From positions 186,001 to 250,000 of the forward strand of contig NZ_JBHRYJ010000005.1 in NCBI RefSeq assembly GCF_042648965.1: DNA of 64,000 bases. Reading direction: 5' to 3'. Position 1 is the first letter of the stretch. Each line of letters opens with the position of its first letter. The notes under the pieces are model-generated. The model made no database searches, was not told the DNA's origin, and saw nothing but the letters and a program-made list of their open reading frames with translations. This stretch comes from Ferrovibrio xuzhouensis (lineage in GTDB: Bacteria > Pseudomonadota > Alphaproteobacteria > Ferrovibrionales > Ferrovibrionaceae). Positions 42,642 to 50,849 of the stretch are shown piece by piece. A program made the position numbers and the translations under genes.

Positions 42642-43652
42642 ATGGCCGGGAAAAATACTCAAGTCCTGATGAAACAGCACCCCAAGGGCTGGGTCACCGA
42701 GGGTGATTTCGAGATCGTCGAGCGCGACATCCCGAAACCGGGCCCCGACCAGGTGCTGGTCCGCAACATCTACCTGTCGCTCGACCCCTACATGCGCGGC
42801 CGCATGGATGCCGTGCGCTCCTATGCCGCCCACCTCAACCCGGGCGACATGATGGGCGGCGGCACGGTCGGCCAGATCGTCGAAAGCAACGTCAAGTCGC
42901 TGCCGGTCGGCGCCTATGTCAACGGCATGCTGGGCTGGCAGGAATACGGCCTCGCCAGGGCCGGCGAACTGCGGGTGCTGGACCCCAAGATCGCGCCGAT
43001 CTCGACCGCGGTCGGCGTGCTCGGCATGCCCGGCTGCACGGCGCATTACGGCCTGATGACCATCGGCCAGCCCAAGGCCGGCGAAACCGTGGTGGTCTCG
43101 GCCGCCTCGGGCGCGGTCGGCTCGGTGGTCGGCCAGGTGGCCAAGATCCAGGGCTGCCGGGTGGTCGGCATCGCCGGCGGCGCCGAGAAATGCGACTACG
43201 TGGTCAAGGAACTCGGCTTCGACGCCTGCATCGACTACAAGGCGCCGGACATGCAGGAGAAGTTCAAGGCGGCGACGCCTGATCGCGTCGACGTCTATTT
43301 CGAGAATGTCGGCGGCGAGATCATGGAAATGGTGTTCGGCCGGCTGAACGGCTTCAGCCGCGTCGCCGTCTGCGGCCTGATCGCCCAGTACAATGGCCAG
43401 CCCTACCCGTTCACCGGCATGCGCCATGTGCTGGTCAACCGCGCCAAGGTGCAGGGCTTCATCATTTCCGAGCATATGGAATACTGGCCCGGCGCGATCA
43501 TGGAGATGGCCGGCTGGATCAAGTCCGGCAAGCTGAAATACAAGGAAGACATCGCCGAGGGCCTGAAGAACGCCCCCGCCGCCTTTATCGGCCTGCTGAA
43601 GGGCAAGAACTTCGGCAAGCAGCTGGTGCGGATCGCACCGGAGACGGTGTAG
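42642..43652 (+). CDS. NADP-dependent MDR-family oxidoreductase
   Basis: This 336-aa zinc-independent medium-chain reductase is of the prostaglandin/leukotriene reductase type. It has SLDPYMRGRMD near residue 46, the Rossmann motif VVVSAASGAVGSVVGQVAK and FENVGGEIMEMV. These enzymes reduce enones with NADPH. The start has GGGAGG upstream. It is transcribed alone, divergent from nadE, and followed by a REP-like element. Confidence 0.92.
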   Translation: MAGKNTQVLMKQHPKGWVTEGDFEIVERDIPKPGPDQVLVRNIYLSLDPYMRGRMDAVRSYAAHLNPGDMMGGGTVGQIVESNVKSLPVGAYVNGMLGWQEYGLARAGELRVLDPKIAPISTAVGVLGMPGCTAHYGLMTIGQPKAGETVVVSAASGAVGSVVGQVAKIQGCRVVGIAGGAEKCDYVVKELGFDACIDYKAPDMQEKFKAATPDRVDVYFENVGGEIMEMVFGRLNGFSRVAVCGLIAQYNGQPYPFTGMRHVLVNRAKVQGFIISEHMEYWPGAIMEMAGWIKSGKLKYKEDIAEGLKNAPAAFIGLLKGKNFGKQLVRIAPETV

Positions 43653-43659
43653 TTTTTTT

Positions 43660-43729
43660 CGTCGCTCCCGCGCAAGCAGGAGCCCCATTATCACCGTTTA
43701 ATGGGATCCCCGCTTTCGCGGGGATGACG
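43660..43729. repeat. Three-hairpin REP-like element, copy 2
   Basis: CGTC / GACG outer arms enclose GCTCC / GGAGC, CCCATTA / TAATGGG and ATCCCCGC-TTTC-GCGGGGAT. It has the same three-stem order and the same CCCATT central arm as the element at 36672. It sits between convergent genes. Further copies elsewhere in this genome are expected. Confidence 0.75.
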
Positions 43730-43740
43730 ACAATCCCCCG

Positions 43741-45537
43741 TCAGCCGATTCCGTAGGCAAAGACCAGGGCGAGGCCGGCAGCTAAGCCGGCTGCCCGCAG
43801 CAGCCAGCGCGGGCTGACCCCGACCAGCGCCCAGGACAGCAGGGTCAGGCCGGCGCCGATCTTCAGCATCGCCAGGATGGCCAGCACCGGCGTGGTGGCC
43901 AGCGTCATCAGCGCCGGATTGGCGACGAAGCCGAGCGGGATGATGAACAGCCCGAGGCCGATGCGCATGGCCATGCCGGCGACCGGCAGCCACGGCGTGC
44001 CGGCGATGGATGCGGCGACGAACACCGTACCGCAGACCGGCGGCGTGATGGTACACAGCAGCGCATACCAGAACACGAACATATGGGCATGCAGTTCCGG
44101 CAGGCCAAGCTTGACCAGCGCCGGGCCGGCGACGGCGGCGCAGATCAGGTAGGCCGCCGTGGTCGGCAGTTCCATGCCGAGGATGGTGCAGGCCAGCGCG
44201 GTCAGCACCAGCGCCGCCCAAAGATGGCCGCCGGACAGGTCGAGGATCAGGCCGGTGATCTTCACGCCGAGCCCGGTGGCATGGAAGACGCCGACGATCA
44301 GCCCGGCGCAGATGATGATGGCGGCGATCAGCGCGATCTGCCGCGAGGCATCGACCAGCGCGGTCATGACGCGACCCACGAACAGCCGGCCCGACAGGCG
44401 GCGCGCCTTGCCGTCCCAGATCAGCATCGCCACGGTGACGGCCGTCGCCAGCATCGCCGCATAGGCCGGCGAATAGCCCAGCACCAGCAGCATGACGATC
44501 AGTACAGCCAAGGGTGCCGCGAAAAACGGCACGGCGGCAGCGGCCATGCGCCAGCCGGGCAGCTCGTCGGCCGGCAGTGCCTTCAAGCCGAAGCGCAGCG
44601 CGAAGTAATGCACGCCGACCCAGGCGGCGAAGAAGAACAACACGGCGGGCAGGATCGAGGCCACCGCGATATCGGCATAAGGCTGGCGGATCAGCTCGGC
44701 CATGATGAAGGCGGCCGAGCCCATCACCGGCGGCATGATCTGGCCACCGGTCGACGCCACCGCCTCGACGGCGGCGGCCAGCGGTCGCGGATAACCCATG
44801 CGGATCATGCCGGGAATGGTAATCGCGCCGACCGAGGCGACATTGGCCGAGGCCGAACCCGAAATCGTGCCGTAGAGCGCCGAGGCCAGCACCGAGACCT
44901 TGGCGGCACCGGCGCGGTAACCACCGGCGAGCTGGGTCGCCAGCGCCATGAAGCCCCGACCCGCCTCGCCCGCCGAGACCACGGCGCCGAGGATCATGAA
45001 GGGCACGATCAGGTCGATGGAGATGCCGGTGAGCTGACCCCACAGGCCGCCCTCGGCGAGCGTCAGGCTGCCGAGGAAATAGTCGACCGGCAGGGCCGGA
45101 TGGCCGAGTGCGCCGGGCAGATACTGGCCGAAAAAGCCGTAGGCCAGGCAGAGCACGGCAACACCGGGCAGCACCGGCTGCACCGCGCGACGGGCCATCT
45201 CCAGGGTCACCAGGATCAGGCCGCCAGCCAGCACAAACTGCCACAGGCTACCATCCAGCGAACCGTACTGGTCGAGGATGGCGCGGCGGTCGAGGATCAG
45301 ATAGGCCGCGCCGGCCAGGCCGAAGGCGCAGCCGGCAAAACCGATCCAGCGCTCGACGCGACTGCGCGGCCGGGCGAACAGGAAAATCCACGGCAGCGCG
45401 GCGGCGAAATGCAGCGGCCGGCTGACGAGATTCGGCACCAGGCTGGTGAAGATCAGCCAGACATGGATGCCGACGGTGATCGCGGCGCAGAGAAGAAGAC
45501 CCCAACCCGGCCGCGCGCCGGCATCCTGTGACTGCAT
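43741..45537 (-). CDS. TRAP transporter fused permease (TAXI type)
   Basis: This 598-aa membrane protein fuses the small 4-TM (DctQ-like) and large 12-TM (DctM-like) subunits. The DctM part shows GAVVSAGEAGRGFMALA, LYGTISGSASANVASVGAITIPGMIRMGY and STGGQIMPPVMGSAAFIMAE, then a second inverted half with LGMELPTTAAYLI and TPPVCGTVFVAA. It imports an organic acid driven by a Na+ or H+ gradient and works with the TAXI binding protein encoded 25 bp upstream. The substrate is unknown; TAXI systems with fused permeases often carry dicarboxylates or glutamate. Confidence 0.93.
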   Translation of the reverse strand: MQSQDAGARPGWGLLLCAAITVGIHVWLIFTSLVPNLVSRPLHFAAALPWIFLFARPRSRVERWIGFAGCAFGLAGAAYLILDRRAILDQYGSLDGSLWQFVLAGGLILVTLEMARRAVQPVLPGVAVLCLAYGFFGQYLPGALGHPALPVDYFLGSLTLAEGGLWGQLTGISIDLIVPFMILGAVVSAGEAGRGFMALATQLAGGYRAGAAKVSVLASALYGTISGSASANVASVGAITIPGMIRMGYPRPLAAAVEAVASTGGQIMPPVMGSAAFIMAELIRQPYADIAVASILPAVLFFFAAWVGVHYFALRFGLKALPADELPGWRMAAAAVPFFAAPLAVLIVMLLVLGYSPAYAAMLATAVTVAMLIWDGKARRLSGRLFVGRVMTALVDASRQIALIAAIIICAGLIVGVFHATGLGVKITGLILDLSGGHLWAALVLTALACTILGMELPTTAAYLICAAVAGPALVKLGLPELHAHMFVFWYALLCTITPPVCGTVFVAASIAGTPWLPVAGMAMRIGLGLFIIPLGFVANPALMTLATTPVLAILAMLKIGAGLTLLSWALVGVSPRWLLRAAGLAAGLALVFAYGIG

Positions 45538-45562
45538 GATACGGACTGCTTGTTCCTGCGGG

Positions 45563-46540
45563 TTACTGCATGTCGGCCGGAATCGTCACCCCGGCCTCCT
45601 TGTAATACTTCAGCGCGCCCGGATGCAGCCTGGTGTTATGCAGGGCGGAAATCAGGTCGGGCGTCACGGCGGCCCACCAGGGATTGGTCTTCGCCATTTC
45701 GTCCTTCTTGGCCCAGAAGGCCTTGACGATGGCATAGGCGGTGGCGTCGTCCATATGGGTGGTGGCATAGGCGCCGACCGGCACGCCGACGGTGGGCACA
45801 TCGACATCGACGCCCTTGTAGGTGCCTTTGGCGATGGTGATCGGGCTCGACGACGGGTCGTTCTTCACCACGATCTCGGTCTGCGCCGGCGTCAGCGGCA
45901 GGATGCGGATCGCCGTGGTGGTGGCCAGTTCCTGCAGCTGCGGGGTCGGATGCGACGAGCAGGTGGCGTAGCCGACCACCTTGCGGTTCTTCAGGGCGTT
46001 GTCGGCCGAGGCGAGCTCGACATCGACGAAGTTCACCTTGTCCTCAAGGCCGAGCAGCTTGAAGATCGTCCGCGTGCGGCCGTCGCAGAAGGTGCCATGG
46101 CCGCCAGAGATGAAATCCTTGCCGGCCAGATCGGACAGCTGCTTCACGCCGCTGTCCTCGCGCACCACGAAATGCACGGTCACATAAGGCATCACAAACA
46201 GGGTGCGGATCCCGTCATAACCCGTCTCGCCCTCGAAGGGCTTCCGGCCCTCGCGGGCGGCGGCCAGCAGGCTCGGCGGCGTGGTGAAGACGAAGTTGCC
46301 CGGCCGCTTGCCGGCTTCCTTCACGTTCTGCACCGAACCCTGGCTTTCCTCGACGGTGGCCTGGATCTGGCCCTTGGTCTCGGCGCGCAGCACCTCGCCC
46401 AGCTGCACCATCATCACGTAGTAGGACGACGAGGCGGTGGCGGATTTCAGCGTCACCCGGGTCTGGGCGGCGGCAGGGCCGGCGGCAGCCAGACCGAAAA
46501 CGGCAACGGCGAGCGCAAAACGCGCGAACAGGCAGCGCAT
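45563..46540 (-). CDS. TAXI-family TRAP solute-binding protein
   Basis: This 325-aa periplasmic protein has a signal peptide (FARFALAVAVFGLAAAGPAAAQ, cleaved after the last A). The mature part begins TRVTLKSATASSSYYVMMVQLGEVL. GHGTFCDGRTRTIFKLLGLE and a C-terminal TPDLISALHNTRLHPGALKYYKEAG are typical TAXI features. It delivers its ligand to the fused permease downstream in the same leftward operon. Confidence 0.92.
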   Translation of the reverse strand: MRCLFARFALAVAVFGLAAAGPAAAQTRVTLKSATASSSYYVMMVQLGEVLRAETKGQIQATVEESQGSVQNVKEAGKRPGNFVFTTPPSLLAAAREGRKPFEGETGYDGIRTLFVMPYVTVHFVVREDSGVKQLSDLAGKDFISGGHGTFCDGRTRTIFKLLGLEDKVNFVDVELASADNALKNRKVVGYATCSSHPTPQLQELATTTAIRILPLTPAQTEIVVKNDPSSSPITIAKGTYKGVDVDVPTVGVPVGAYATTHMDDATAYAIVKAFWAKKDEMAKTNPWWAAVTPDLISALHNTRLHPGALKYYKEAGVTIPADMQ

Positions 46541-46596
46541 GGGTTTTCCTCCCCCAACAGATTATTTGTCAGCGGACGACTTTTGGCCCAGGCAGC

Positions 46597-47787
46597 CTAT
46601 TTCTGCAACAGGAATTCGCGGCCGACCTTGACGCTGGGCTGGCCGTCATAGGCGACGATATCGGCCGTGGCATAGGTCTCGGTCCAGTGGTCCGGCAGGT
46701 AGGAGCCGGTGCCGACAATGTCGATCGGCGCCTGCACGCTGGCCATCACCTTGCACTTGGCGGCATTGAAGCCCGAGGAGGCGACGATCTTGACGTTGAA
46801 AAAGCCGGCCCGGTCGAGCGTGGTGCGCATGTGGAACAGCGCCGCCGCCGAAACGCCGGTGCCGACCAGCCAGCGCAGCTCGGCCTCGGTGCGGTACTGG
46901 CGGATCGCATTCGGCACATGGCGTTCCAGCACGGCATAGGAAGCCTGCGGGTCCAGCCCCTCGACATAGCGGCCGCCGTGGGTGTCGAGCCGCACGGCCA
47001 GCCGGCCGTCCTGGGCGGCATCGGGGAAACGGTTGCAGACGGCAAGCGCGTCGGTGACTTCCTGGCCGTAATAGTCGACCAGCACGGTCATCTGTTCGCC
47101 CGGAAAGGTCTCGGCATAGAGTTCGGCCGCCTTCAGCGTCGAGCCGGCATAGCCGATCAGGGCATGCGGCATGGTGCCGAAGCCCTTGTCGTTGCCGAAG
47201 TAATGCGCGGTGGCGTCGGTGGCATTGCCGATGAAGCCGGCGGCGCCGACATCGCGCCGGGCGGCACGGCCGCCGACCGAGGCGGCATAGGCCATCATGT
47301 CGGCCATCTCGGCGCCGGCGCAGTGCCGCGCATCCATGGCGAGGAAGCGCGCGTTCGGCAGGTCGCAGCACATCGAGTAGGCGTTATAAGCGGCGACGCA
47401 GGCCGGCCCGAGCTTCTGCAGGTACAGCGTCTCGAGATCGACCAGCTGCGACATCGGGCCGGTCAGATACAGCAGCGGCTCGCCGGCGCCGACCCAGGTG
47501 CCCTCCTCGTGGCAGAGGTCGATCTGGAACTTCACGCCGCGCGCGGCGGCCATTTTCTCCAGCCACTCGACCACCAGACGCGGGCAGAAGATCACCGGGC
47601 GGCGCATGAACACCGCGTAGGTGACCTGCTTGTCGCCCATGCGTTCGACGATCGCCTTGGTCTTCCTGAAATAGGCGTCGGTATTGGCGGCGACCTGACG
47701 TTCCAGCTCGGCCGCCTGGGCCGGCGGCACGAGCTGGGTCACGTCGGCCGGAGTTACGCCGGCGGTATTGTCAGGCTTGTGCGGCAT
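46597..47787 (-). CDS. pncB: Nicotinate phosphoribosyltransferase
   Basis: This 396-aa type II PRTase-fold enzyme converts nicotinate and PRPP to nicotinate mononucleotide in NAD salvage. Supporting stretches are DAYFRKTKAIVERMG, MRRPVIFCP, RFLAMDARHCAG, GGRAARRDVGAAGFIGNATDATAHYFG and MTVLVDYYGQEV. It overlaps the upstream DAHP synthase gene by 17 bp, so the two are probably co-expressed, an unusual pairing. I am sure of the NAPRTase family; the symbol is tentative because several NAPRTase-like groups exist. Confidence 0.85.
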   Translation of the reverse strand: MPHKPDNTAGVTPADVTQLVPPAQAAELERQVAANTDAYFRKTKAIVERMGDKQVTYAVFMRRPVIFCPRLVVEWLEKMAAARGVKFQIDLCHEEGTWVGAGEPLLYLTGPMSQLVDLETLYLQKLGPACVAAYNAYSMCCDLPNARFLAMDARHCAGAEMADMMAYAASVGGRAARRDVGAAGFIGNATDATAHYFGNDKGFGTMPHALIGYAGSTLKAAELYAETFPGEQMTVLVDYYGQEVTDALAVCNRFPDAAQDGRLAVRLDTHGGRYVEGLDPQASYAVLERHVPNAIRQYRTEAELRWLVGTGVSAAALFHMRTTLDRAGFFNVKIVASSGFNAAKCKVMASVQAPIDIVGTGSYLPDHWTETYATADIVAYDGQPSVKVGREFLLQK

Positions 47788-49159
47788 GCAGCTGCAGGCC
47801 CCGGTTGCTGCGCTCGACCTTCAGCATCTCGGCGATCAGGAACGCGAGTTCCAGTGCCTGCGAGGCGTTCAGTCGCGGATCGCAGTGGGTGTGATAGCGG
47901 CTGGACAGGTCATCGTCGCCGATCGCCTGGGCACCACCCATGCATTCGGTGACGTCCTGGCCGGTCAGCTCGAGATGGATGCCGCCGGCATTGGTACCTT
48001 CGGCGATATGCACCTCGAAGAACTGCCGCACTTCCGACAGGATGCGGTCGAACGGCCGCGTCTTGTAGCCCGAGGTCGAGGTCAGCGTATTGCCATGCAT
48101 CGGATCGCAGGACCACACCACGGCGCGGCCTTCCTGCTTCACCTTGCGCAGCAGCGCCGGCAAGTGCTTGTGCACCTTCTCGTGGCCCATGCGGGTGATC
48201 AGGGTCAGCCGGCCCGGCCTGTTCTGCGGGTTGAGCACGTCGATCAGGCGGATCAGCTCATCCGGATCGGTGGTCGGGCCGCATTTCAGGCCGATCGGGT
48301 TCAGTACGCCGCGCAGGAACTCGACATGAGCGCCGTCGAGCTGGCGGGTACGGTCGCCGATCCACAGCATATGCGCCGAGGTGTCGACCCATTCACCCGA
48401 GGTCGAATCCACGCGGGTCATCGCCTGCTCGTAGCCGAGCAGCAAAGCCTCGTGGCTGGTGTAGAAATCCACGGTGCGCAGTTCGTTGGTCTTCTCCGGC
48501 GTGATGCCGCAGGCTTCCATGAACGACAGGCATTCGGTGATGCGCGCCGCCAGGTCCTGCCAGCGCTCGGCCTCCGGGCTCTTGGCGACGAAGCCGAGAT
48601 TCCAGCCGTGCACGCGGTGCAGGTCGGCATAGCCGCCATGGGCGAAGGCACGCACCAGGTTCAGCGAGGCGGCTGCCTGGCTGTAGGCCTCGAGCTGCCG
48701 GTTCGGATCCGGCACGCGGGCTTCCGACGTGAAATCCATGCCGTTGACAATGTCGCCGCGATAGCTCGGCAGCTCGACATCGCCGCGCTTCTCGGTATCC
48801 GACGAGCGCGGCTTGGCGAACTGGCCGGCCATGCGGCCGACCTTGACCACCGGCAGCGCGGCGCCGAACGTCAGCACTACGGCCATCTGCAGGATGACGC
48901 GGAAGGTGTCGCGGATCTTGTTGGCGTTGAACTCGGCGAAGCTCTCCGCACAGTCGCCGCCCTGCAGCAGGAAAGCACGGCCTTCGGCCACGTTGCCGAG
49001 CGCGGTGGTCAGGTTGCGGGCCTCGCCGGCAAACACGAGCGGCGGAAACTGGGCAAGCTTGGCCTCGACCGCGGCCAGGGCCGCCGCATCGGGATAATCC
49101 GGCACCTGCCGGATCGGTTTGCCTCGCCAGGACTCCGGCGACCAGTTGCGCGCACTCAT
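47771..49159 (-). CDS. 3-deoxy-7-phosphoheptulonate synthase, class II
   Basis: This 462-aa plant/Mycobacterium-type DAHP synthase catalyses the first step of the shikimate pathway, from PEP and erythrose-4-phosphate. It starts NWSPESWRGKPIRQVPDY. LLQGGDCAESFAEF carries the metal-binding cysteine. Also visible are VVKVGRMAGQFAKPRSS, VVWSCDPMHGNT and GIHLELTGQDVTECMGG. The length fits the class. It lies upstream of, and overlaps, the NAPRTase gene. The 178-bp stretch between this gene and the NeuD-like gene holds no ORF. Confidence 0.95.
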   Translation of the reverse strand: MSARNWSPESWRGKPIRQVPDYPDAAALAAVEAKLAQFPPLVFAGEARNLTTALGNVAEGRAFLLQGGDCAESFAEFNANKIRDTFRVILQMAVVLTFGAALPVVKVGRMAGQFAKPRSSDTEKRGDVELPSYRGDIVNGMDFTSEARVPDPNRQLEAYSQAAASLNLVRAFAHGGYADLHRVHGWNLGFVAKSPEAERWQDLAARITECLSFMEACGITPEKTNELRTVDFYTSHEALLLGYEQAMTRVDSTSGEWVDTSAHMLWIGDRTRQLDGAHVEFLRGVLNPIGLKCGPTTDPDELIRLIDVLNPQNRPGRLTLITRMGHEKVHKHLPALLRKVKQEGRAVVWSCDPMHGNTLTSTSGYKTRPFDRILSEVRQFFEVHIAEGTNAGGIHLELTGQDVTECMGGAQAIGDDDLSSRYHTHCDPRLNASQALELAFLIAEMLKVERSNRGLQLHAAQA

Positions 49160-49337
49160 CTCGACCTCTCAGGACGACAGTTACGTCTGTAACTGCTTCG
49201 TATGCCTGCGGAATTGCAGGCGGATACACAGGGCAGTGAGAATAGGGCTTCGCCCCGGGGTTTTCCAGTGCCCGAGTCGGCCTCGGCAGTCTCCGGATCC
49301 CGGCGTTTTCCCCGGATATCGGCGGCGGGCAGCCGGA

Positions 49338-50018
49338 TCAGGCCTCGGGCAGGCTGGCCCGGGGCTTGAGCGGCCGGGCCGGGTTGCCGGCCACCACCGC
49401 ATCGTCGGGGACATCCTTGACCACCACCGAGGCCATGCCGACCAGGGCCCGGGCGCCGATCCGGATATGCGGCCGGATCGACGCCGCCCCGCCGATAAAG
49501 GCATTCTCGCCGATATCGGTAAAGCCGAGGATGGTGATCCCCGACGACAGGGTGACGTAGTCGCTGATCGCCGAATGATGGTTCACCACCGTGTTCTGCA
49601 GGATGATCACATGATTGCCGATGGTCGCGCCGGCGCAGATCACGCTGTTGGCCATGATCGTGGTGCCGATGCCGACCCGGCAGTTCGGCGATACCGTCGC
49701 CGCGGGATGGATCACCGTCTCGAAGCGGTCGGCAGGAATGCCGCTGCGCGCGATCACCTCCGGCTTTTTCAGGTAGGTCGCCGGGCTGGCCACACCGTTG
49801 ATGAACCAGCATCCGTCAAAGTCGCGCGCCTGGTCGACACGGCCGAGCACGGGGCGGCCGAAAATGCTGGTGCCACGATTCTGCGGCAGGTCGTCGAGAA
49901 AGCCGCGCAGGTCATAGACTGGCCGGTTCGGGGCGCGGCGGTTGATCTCGTCGACGGCATCGAGGATCGACAGCGAGTTGCCACCGGCGCCGAGGATAAT
50001 GAGGGGACGTGGCGTCAT
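49338..50018 (-). CDS. NeuD-family sugar O-acyltransferase
   Basis: This is a 226-aa protein. An N-terminal PglD/NeuD nucleotide-sugar domain (RPLIILGAGGNSLSILDAV) is followed by a left-handed beta-helix of hexapeptide repeats (IGTTIMANSVICAGATIGNHVII..). The catalytic histidine is in VVNHHSAIS, and the C-terminal VVVKDVPDDAVVAGNPARPLKP is typical. It transfers acetyl groups to an amino sugar. With the glycosyltransferase and methyltransferase just upstream it probably helps build or decorate a surface or flagellar glycan. Confidence 0.88.
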   Translation of the reverse strand: MTPRPLIILGAGGNSLSILDAVDEINRRAPNRPVYDLRGFLDDLPQNRGTSIFGRPVLGRVDQARDFDGCWFINGVASPATYLKKPEVIARSGIPADRFETVIHPAATVSPNCRVGIGTTIMANSVICAGATIGNHVIILQNTVVNHHSAISDYVTLSSGITILGFTDIGENAFIGGAASIRPHIRIGARALVGMASVVVKDVPDDAVVAGNPARPLKPRASLPEA

Positions 50019-50119
50019 GCGGCCTCGGGCTGTCTGCAGTCTGCCGACACGAAAACCACCGGATTGCGGCAGGCTGCCTTCAGGTGGCAGGCATGTCGCG
50101 GCTGCATCTTGTTCATGAT

Positions 50120-50848
50120 TCAGGTCCGGTATTTGTGCTGCACCGGCCAGACCTGCGGCCTGATCTCGAGCCGTTCAGCCAGCACGTAGAGCGCGGCATT
50201 GTCCTGCGCCTTGCCGAACCGTCTCGTCATTTCGACCGGAAAAGCGGAAAAGCCCTCGGCCAGGTTGCACTCGATGCCGCTGATATAATGCAGGCGGAAC
50301 CCGTTATCGCCGAAATAGTCGGGATAGATCGTCGGATTGAAGCTCCAGAAGCCGTGATTGTAGCGGTTCAGCGGAGCGGCATGGATCAGGAAACCGTTCT
50401 GGCCGACGGCTTCACAGGCGTTGCGGAAGGCAACGCCGACATTGAAGCAGTGTTCACAGGTACCGGTATCGATGACGATGTCGAACCGGTTGCGCAGATC
50501 ATCAGGCAGTGGCTCGTTAAGATCGACGATCCGCTCGTTGCCGCGCGCCGCCACGATGTCGATCACGGTGACATCGAGGCCAAGCCGGTCCAAAACCGCC
50601 AGGGAATCATACAGCGGATCCGTCGCGCCCTGCAGACCGTGCCAGCGCCAGATCTGCGCCGCATCAGCACGTTGCGGCAGGTTCTGCATGATCTGCGGGC
50701 CGAGAATTTGCATCAGATTCGCCTCCGGCACCAGCAGGTCGGGATAACCAAGCGCCAGCGCTGTCAGCCGACGGTTGTCGCCGGTGCGCTGGCGCAAAAG
50801 CTGCACCGCCTTGGTCAGCAGGGTCAGGTATACTGCCTCGATCGCCAT
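50120..50848 (-). CDS. SAM-dependent methyltransferase-like protein of glycan cluster
   Basis: This 242-aa protein has a Rossmann-type core: VTVIDIVAARGNERIVDLNEP, RFDIVIDTGTCEHCFNVGVAFRNACEAV and GGFLIHAAPLNRYNHGFWSFNPT-like segments. DTGTCEHC takes the place of the usual post-I acidic motif region. The pattern is common in methyltransferase-like proteins of surface-glycan and flagellin-modification loci. The start at 50848 lies one base after the glycosyltransferase stop, so the two genes are coupled. The substrate is unknown. Confidence 0.75.
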   Translation of the reverse strand: MAIEAVYLTLLTKAVQLLRQRTGDNRRLTALALGYPDLLVPEANLMQILGPQIMQNLPQRADAAQIWRWHGLQGATDPLYDSLAVLDRLGLDVTVIDIVAARGNERIVDLNEPLPDDLRNRFDIVIDTGTCEHCFNVGVAFRNACEAVGQNGFLIHAAPLNRYNHGFWSFNPTIYPDYFGDNGFRLHYISGIECNLAEGFSAFPVEMTRRFGKAQDNAALYVLAERLEIRPQVWPVQHKYRT

Positions 50849-50849
50849 G

